The notes under the pieces: model-generated
Told to the model about the DNA's origin: nothing
What the model saw: the letters and a program-made list of their open reading frames with translations, nothing else
Database searches by the model: none
In this document: piece after piece, positions 61,741-64,000 of the stretch
Numbering within the stretch: position 1 is the first letter of the stretch
Layout of the letters: every line of letters starts with the position of its first letter
Translations under genes and position numbers: made by a program
NCBI GenBank assembly: GCA_937868725.1
Contig: CALMMQ010000003.1
Span: 1-64,000, forward strand
DNA: 64,000 nucleotides
Direction of reading: 5' to 3'
DNA from: an uncultured Pleomorphomonas sp.
GTDB lineage: Bacteria; Pseudomonadota; Alphaproteobacteria; Rhizobiales; Pleomorphomonadaceae

Positions 61741-61756
61741 TTAATGTAAAGTTAAG
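61741..61756. promoter_or_regulatory. CtrA-type box between the zinc-ribbon gene and ftsE
   Basis: TTAATGTAAAGTTAAG is TTAA-N7-TTAA with G instead of C at the last base. It lies 83 nt before ftsE and 134 nt before the divergent zinc-ribbon gene. Control of a division gene by CtrA would be sensible. Binding is not shown. Confidence 0.5.
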
Positions 61757-61838
61757 AACACCGGCGGCAACATAAAATCACCGGCGGCGACGGCAAGATT
61801 CGCCGTCGGTCACGGTTGATCGGGGAAGATGGCGGCAA

Positions 61839-62498
61839 TTGATCAGGTTCGAGAACGTCGGATTGCGCTACGGAGCCGGACGGGAAGTGCTGAGCGATCT
61901 CACCTTCCGCATCGCGCCCCATTCGTTCCAGTTCCTCACCGGTCCCTCGGGCGCCGGCAAGACGACGTTGCTGCGCCTGCTGTTCCTGGCGCTGAAGCCG
62001 ACGCGCGGCCGCGTCACCCTGTTCGGCAGCGACACCGCCACCATCAAGGCCGCCGACATGCCGGCGCTGCGTCGGCGCATCGGCGTCGTCTTCCAGGAAT
62101 TCCGCCTGCTCGACCATCTCACCACCTATGAGAACGTCGCCTTGCCCTGCCGCGTGCTCGGCCAGAGCGAAAGCCAGTACAAGGCCGATGTCGTCGACCT
62201 GCTCGACTGGGTCGGTCTCGGCGATCGCAAGTTCGTCTACCCACCGGTGCTGTCGGGCGGCGAGAAGCAACGCGCCGCCATTGCCCGTGCCCTCATCACC
62301 AAACCGGAGTTTCTGCTGGCCGACGAGCCGACCGGCAACGTCGATCCGACACTGGCCCGCCGGCTGTTGCGCCTGTTCTACGAGCTCAATCGCCTCGGTA
62401 CCGCCGTGGTCATCGCCACCCACGACATCGGCCTCATGGAACAGGTCGACGCCCGCCGCATGGTGCTGACCGACGGTCGGCTGGAGATCTACGAATGA
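61839..62498 (+). CDS. ftsE: Cell division ATP-binding protein FtsE
   Basis: A 219-residue ABC ATPase that works with FtsX at the divisome to activate periplasmic peptidoglycan hydrolases. Walker A is GPSGAGKTTLLRLL, the Q-loop VVFQEFRLLDHL, the signature LSGGEKQRAAIARAL, Walker B FLLADEPTGNVDP and the switch His ATHDIGLM. The start is TTG 61839 (GGGGAAG 10 nt upstream), since the protein must begin MIRFENVGLRYG. It overlaps ftsX by 4 nt. Confidence 0.95.
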   Translation: MIRFENVGLRYGAGREVLSDLTFRIAPHSFQFLTGPSGAGKTTLLRLLFLALKPTRGRVTLFGSDTATIKAADMPALRRRIGVVFQEFRLLDHLTTYENVALPCRVLGQSESQYKADVVDLLDWVGLGDRKFVYPPVLSGGEKQRAAIARALITKPEFLLADEPTGNVDPTLARRLLRLFYELNRLGTAVVIATHDIGLMEQVDARRMVLTDGRLEIYE

Positions 62499-63442
62499 AG
62501 CGGCCCGCCAAGCCAGCCGCTGCGCCCGCGCCGCGCCCGCCGGTCACCGGCCGCTCGGCCATCGTGCCGCCGCAGACCATCGCCGGCCGGGCGCTGGTGC
62601 TGGTGATCGCCATCATGACGTTTCTCGCCGGGCTGACCATCGTCGGCGTTTCGGTGGTCGAAGACGCCGCCCGGGCCTGGCGCTCCGACATCGGCCGCGA
62701 GGTCACCATCGAGGTGCGGCCGATGGACGGCACCACCCCGGCCGCCGAAGTGCAGAAGGCCGTGGCACTGGCCCAGGAATTCCCCGGTGTGTCGGGCGCC
62801 CGCGCCCTCTCCGACACCGAGACGCAGCGGCTGCTCGAGCCCTGGCTTGGCGCCGGCGTCGACCTCGGCTCACTGCCCGTCCCGCGCCTGATCGTCGTCT
62901 CGCTCGACGACCCCGCCGCCTTCGACGTCAAGGCGCTGGCCGCCGCCGTGGCCAAGGACGTGCGCGGCGGTTCGGTCGACGATCACGCCCTGTGGATCGA
63001 TCGCCTGGCCGCCATGGCCAATTCCACCGTCTTTGCCGGCCTCGGCATCCTGATGCTGATGCTGATCGCCATGGTGCTGTCGGTGGTGTTTGCCACCAAC
63101 GCCGCCATGGCCGGCAACCGCGACGTCATCGAGGTGCTGCACTTCTGCGGCGCCGAGGACCGCTTCATCGCCGGCGAGTTCCAGCGCCACTTCCTCATGC
63201 TCGGCATGAAGGGCGGCGCCATCGGCGGCGGTCTCGATTTCGTCGCCATCGCCGTGTTGAGCTATCTGATGCACGGCGCCGCCGGCCGGCCCGGCGCCGA
63301 CCAGTACGAGGCGCTGTTCGGCGTGTTCTCCATCGGCTGGACGGCCTACGGCTGGCTCGTTGCCCTCGTCGTCGCCGTGGCGGTGCTCACCGCCACCACC
63401 TCGCGGTTCGCCGTGCGCCGGTCGCTGGCCGCCATCACCTGA
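62495..63442 (+). CDS. ftsX: Cell division protein FtsX
   Basis: A 315-residue FtsX-family permease-like protein with four membrane segments: about residues 28-51, then three after a periplasmic domain (near 175-200, 230-260 and 285-305). The N-terminus is Pro/Ala-rich and basic. The C-terminal half has the conserved FAGLGILMLMLIAMVLSVVF and EVLHFCGAEDRFIAGEFQRH. With FtsE it couples divisome state to wall hydrolysis. The start overlaps the ftsE stop by 4 nt. Confidence 0.93.
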   Translation: MKRPAKPAAAPAPRPPVTGRSAIVPPQTIAGRALVLVIAIMTFLAGLTIVGVSVVEDAARAWRSDIGREVTIEVRPMDGTTPAAEVQKAVALAQEFPGVSGARALSDTETQRLLEPWLGAGVDLGSLPVPRLIVVSLDDPAAFDVKALAAAVAKDVRGGSVDDHALWIDRLAAMANSTVFAGLGILMLMLIAMVLSVVFATNAAMAGNRDVIEVLHFCGAEDRFIAGEFQRHFLMLGMKGGAIGGGLDFVAIAVLSYLMHGAAGRPGADQYEALFGVFSIGWTAYGWLVALVVAVAVLTATTSRFAVRRSLAAIT

Positions 63443-63492
63443 CCTTCCGTCGATTTGTCAAACGGGACCGAATTTTCTAGAATGATCAGGCG

Positions 63493-64000
63493 ATGAAACT
63501 CAACCCGACGCCCATTGGCTCCGGCCCGCCGCCCGGGGCCGTCGCCGACAGCGGTCCGCCATCGCGCGGCGACGACGCCGCTCGCCGGTCGTCGCACGGC
63601 TTCCGGTCGCTGGCCGTGCTGGTGCTGTCCCTCGGCCTCGTCGTCTCGGGCTTCCTCATCGCCGGCTTCTTCCAGTACACCGACACCGTGACCGCGCTGG
63701 CGCCGCCATCGCTGGTCACCGCCGACGGCATCGTCGTGCTGACCGGCGGCACCGACCGCATCACCGGCGCTGTCGAGCTGCTGGCCGACGGCAAGGCGCG
63801 GCGGCTGCTGATCTCCGGCGTCCATCCCGGCACGTCGGCCGACCGCATCGCCCGCACCGTCGACGCCGATCCGGCGCTGATGGCCTGCTGCATCGACCTC
63901 GACCGCCGCGCCGCCAACACCATCGGCAACGCCCTGCAGACGGCCAAGTGGGCTCGCCTGCACGGCTTCCTGTCGCTGATCGTCGTCACGTCCGCCTATC
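63493..64000 (+). CDS. DUF218/YdcF-family protein, truncated by the window edge
   Basis: The first 169 residues of a rightward gene. A Pro/Gly-rich basic N-terminus is followed by one membrane helix (about residues 41-60). The DUF218 domain then begins with DGIVVLTGGTDRITGAVELL and continues with ISGVHPGTSADRIARTVD and NTIGNALQTAKWAR. The family includes SanA/ElyC, linked to envelope integrity. It follows ftsX after 50 nt, a common alphaproteobacterial order. The C-terminus is outside the window. Confidence 0.88.
   Translation, partial: MKLNPTPIGSGPPPGAVADSGPPSRGDDAARRSSHGFRSLAVLVLSLGLVVSGFLIAGFFQYTDTVTALAPPSLVTADGIVVLTGGTDRITGAVELLADGKARRLLISGVHPGTSADRIARTVDADPALMACCIDLDRRAANTIGNALQTAKWARLHGFLSLIVVTSAY

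Noticed and set aside
1-64000. tRNA, rRNA, CRISPR array or insertion sequence
   Set aside because: Reading both strands by eye I saw no tRNA-like T-loop and acceptor pattern, no spaced direct repeats and no transposase. A tRNAscan or repeat search could not be run, so a missed tRNA is possible but unlikely.

Overview
The window reads as a chromosomal segment from a high-GC alphaproteobacterium, most likely of the order Hyphomicrobiales (Rhizobiales). The evidence is the gene content: a Tad/Cpa pilus locus with a tiny Flp pilin, PhaR, a CpdR-type receiver protein, MetX-MetW, Lrp-type regulators divergent from arginase and PutA, an MJ0042 zinc-ribbon gene divergent from ftsEX, and CtrA-type TTAA-N7-TTAA boxes. 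I could not fix the genus. I see no tRNA, rRNA, insertion sequence, prophage or CRISPR array. Base composition looks even throughout, so there is no obvious island. Genes are tightly packed, and many convergent pairs are only 3-20 nt apart.

Layout: (1) 1-12.9 kb is a Tad (tight adherence) pilus locus. A leftward accessory arm (HAMP/PAS protein, two TadE-like pseudopilins, a stand-alone CpaC N-domain protein) faces a rightward arm (flp, cpaA, cpaB, cpaC, cpaD, cpaE, cpaF, tadB, tadC). (2) 13.0-23.5 kb is one leftward nucleoside uptake and salvage cluster: BMP binding protein, ABC ATPase, two permeases, cdd, purine nucleoside phosphorylase, deoA, deoB, add, upp. A RutR-like palindrome lies upstream of it. 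(3) 23.7-34.8 kb holds mgsA-glk, an orphan ABC ATPase, a copper P-type ATPase, a large AsmA-family protein, phaR, a c-di-GMP phosphodiesterase-like protein and a small hypothetical gene behind a perfect CtrA box. (4) 34.8-43.3 kb carries arginine and proline catabolism: arginase and ornithine cyclodeaminase with a divergent Lrp regulator, then PutA with its own divergent Lrp regulator. rpmF, mtgA and a candidate small RNA lie between them. (5) 43.3-57.4 kb holds PAP2 phosphatase, ispA, ispG-zur, an SDR, an HNH nuclease, a GGDEF-EAL protein, an EamA transporter, gloB, a methyltransferase, metX-metW and gluQ. (6) 57.4-64 kb holds a DNA glycosylase, an esterase, a cobalamin adenosyltransferase, cpdR, hpt, the zinc-ribbon gene, ftsE-ftsX and the start of a DUF218/YdcF gene.

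The genes form coherent pathways. Imported nucleosides are split to bases and ribose phosphates, and the bases are recaptured by upp (in the cluster) and hpt (elsewhere). Arginine can run to ornithine, proline and glutamate. CpdR (CtrA pathway), CtrA-like boxes near ftsE, near a c-di-GMP gene and near cpaB, and the pilus locus all point to cell-cycle control of surface and division functions.

I did not find a clearly new multi-gene system. The most interesting items are non-coding or small: a terminated plus-strand transcript candidate between two minus-strand genes, the CtrA boxes, the RutR-like operator, a possible metX leader hairpin, and a zinc-ligand-less GluQ.
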